Assembly (NCBI GenBank): GCA_031283795.1
Contig: JAITBB010000079.1
Span: forward strand, 1 to 6,312
Length of the DNA: 6,312 nt
Source: Rickettsiales bacterium
GTDB lineage: Bacteria; Pseudomonadota; Alphaproteobacteria; Rickettsiales; UBA1997
Direction of reading: 5' to 3'
Position 1 is the stretch's first letter. Each line of letters opens with the position of its first letter. Below the pieces are notes generated by a model, which searched no databases, was not told the DNA's origin, and saw nothing but the letters and a program-made list of their open reading frames with translations. Made by a program: the position numbers and the translations under genes. Below, one piece after another: positions 5,702 through 6,312 of this stretch.

Positions 5702-6312
5702 CTCTCTATCTTTGCTCCTACTTTCGACCCTAGTTGCGATGAGTGGCCACTGTGCCGAAAATCCGAAACAATCAGGTGTCATCAGAGAGGTTGTTCTGCG
5801 TGGCAATAGGCACTACAACGGCAACTATTACATGGAGGTTGGGGGAATAAAGATTGGTGACAAATTTACTGGAGAGATTAGAAATAGTCTGGAGAAAAAA
5901 ATTATTGCCACCGGCTATACGGATAGAGTTAGCGCCAGATATGTCCAGAAGAGTGGTGTCCTGGAAATAGAGATAGAGGAAAAACCTCTCATAAGTAAAA
6001 TCACCTTCAATGGCGCCAAGGAGCTTGAGAAGGGGGAAAATATGGAGAACATAAGACTGAAAAAGGGGGAAATATTTTCCGAAAAACTCCTGAAGGAGGA
6101 TATTAATTTTATTAACATTCTCTACCGATCCCAGGGCTACTTCAACGTGAAAATCAACTATGAGGTGAAGCGACTGGACGATAATCTGGTGGAGATAACC
6201 TTTAACATCTCAAGGGGAGAAGAAGCTAAGATAAGGAAAATCTATTTTATCGGTAACCAGGCGTTTAAAGACAGTATCCTTAGGGATGAGATTTTTAGCA
6301 AAGAAAATAGAT
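5691..6312 (+). CDS. bamA: Outer membrane assembly factor BamA, 5' part
   Basis: BamA is the Omp85-family core of the BAM complex that inserts beta-barrel proteins into the outer membrane. The frame is open to the window edge, so only the first 207 residues are present out of a usual 750-800. An N-terminal signal peptide has a hydrophobic core at about 6-18, with cleavage likely after Ala22 (HCA/EN). POTRA1 covers about 29-98 (IREVVLRGNRHYN, ending IEIEEKP). POTRA2 covers about 99-177 (LISKITFNGAKEL, GYFNVKINYEV, VEITFNISRGEE). POTRA3 begins near 179 with AKIRKIYFIGNQAF. The barrel is outside the window. The ATG lies inside the end of rseP, 7 nt after a GGGA, so translation is probably coupled. 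Cotranscription links it to RseP, a common pairing in Proteobacteria. Identity rests on the POTRA pattern plus context; the related TamA is unlikely next to rseP. Confidence 0.92.
   Translation, partial: MRNNSLSLLLLSTLVAMSGHCAENPKQSGVIREVVLRGNRHYNGNYYMEVGGIKIGDKFTGEIRNSLEKKIIATGYTDRVSARYVQKSGVLEIEIEEKPLISKITFNGAKELEKGENMENIRLKKGEIFSEKLLKEDINFINILYRSQGYFNVKINYEVKRLDDNLVEITFNISRGEEAKIRKIYFIGNQAFKDSILRDEIFSKENR

Noticed and set aside
1..6312. A novel defence, mobile or biosynthetic system
   Set aside because: All confidently assigned genes are housekeeping; there are no transposases, repeats arrays, integrase sites or cargo genes to support such a claim.

Overview
The window is ordinary bacterial chromosome carrying housekeeping genes of a Gram-negative organism. 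An intact rseP followed at once by bamA shows an outer membrane. By eye the base composition is moderately AT-rich, arginine is often coded by AGA/AGG, and the proteins are on the short side (TruB 237 aa, RseP 367 aa). The rseP-bamA pair and the look of the RluD, TruB and RseP proteins suggest an alphaproteobacterium, possibly a reduced, host-associated Rickettsiales-like lineage. That placement is inference, not proof.

Minus strand, in transcription order: rpsF (bS6), rpsR (bS18) and rplI (bL9) form a compact ribosomal operon at 4132-2964, with rpsF and rpsR overlapping. After an 88-nt gap with a possible internal promoter come truB and rluD (2875-1164), two pseudouridine synthases 5 nt apart. 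The run therefore joins two 30S proteins, one 50S protein, a tRNA-modifying enzyme and a 23S rRNA-modifying enzyme. Past two small hairpins lies a 363-nt gap holding a possible 44-codon basic ORF with a good Shine-Dalgarno. It is followed by a well-formed sigma70-type promoter that drives a PAP2-like membrane phosphatase (790-29).

Plus strand: a divergent region of 465 nt (4133-4597) separates rpsF from rseP. It contains an AT-rich A-tract stretch, a hairpin, and about 300 bp of less AT-rich sequence with two overlapping open frames that may be a decayed gene. rseP (4598-5701) overlaps bamA (from 5691) by 11 nt. bamA runs off the right edge after two POTRA domains and the start of a third. 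RseP and BamA both act in envelope biogenesis and quality control.

I found no mobile element, CRISPR array, tRNA, rRNA or defence/toxin system. The points most worth a second look are a cysteine cluster in RseP, the small basic ORF, the degenerate PAP2 motifs, altered motifs in the two pseudouridine synthases, and the unexplained stretch upstream of rseP.
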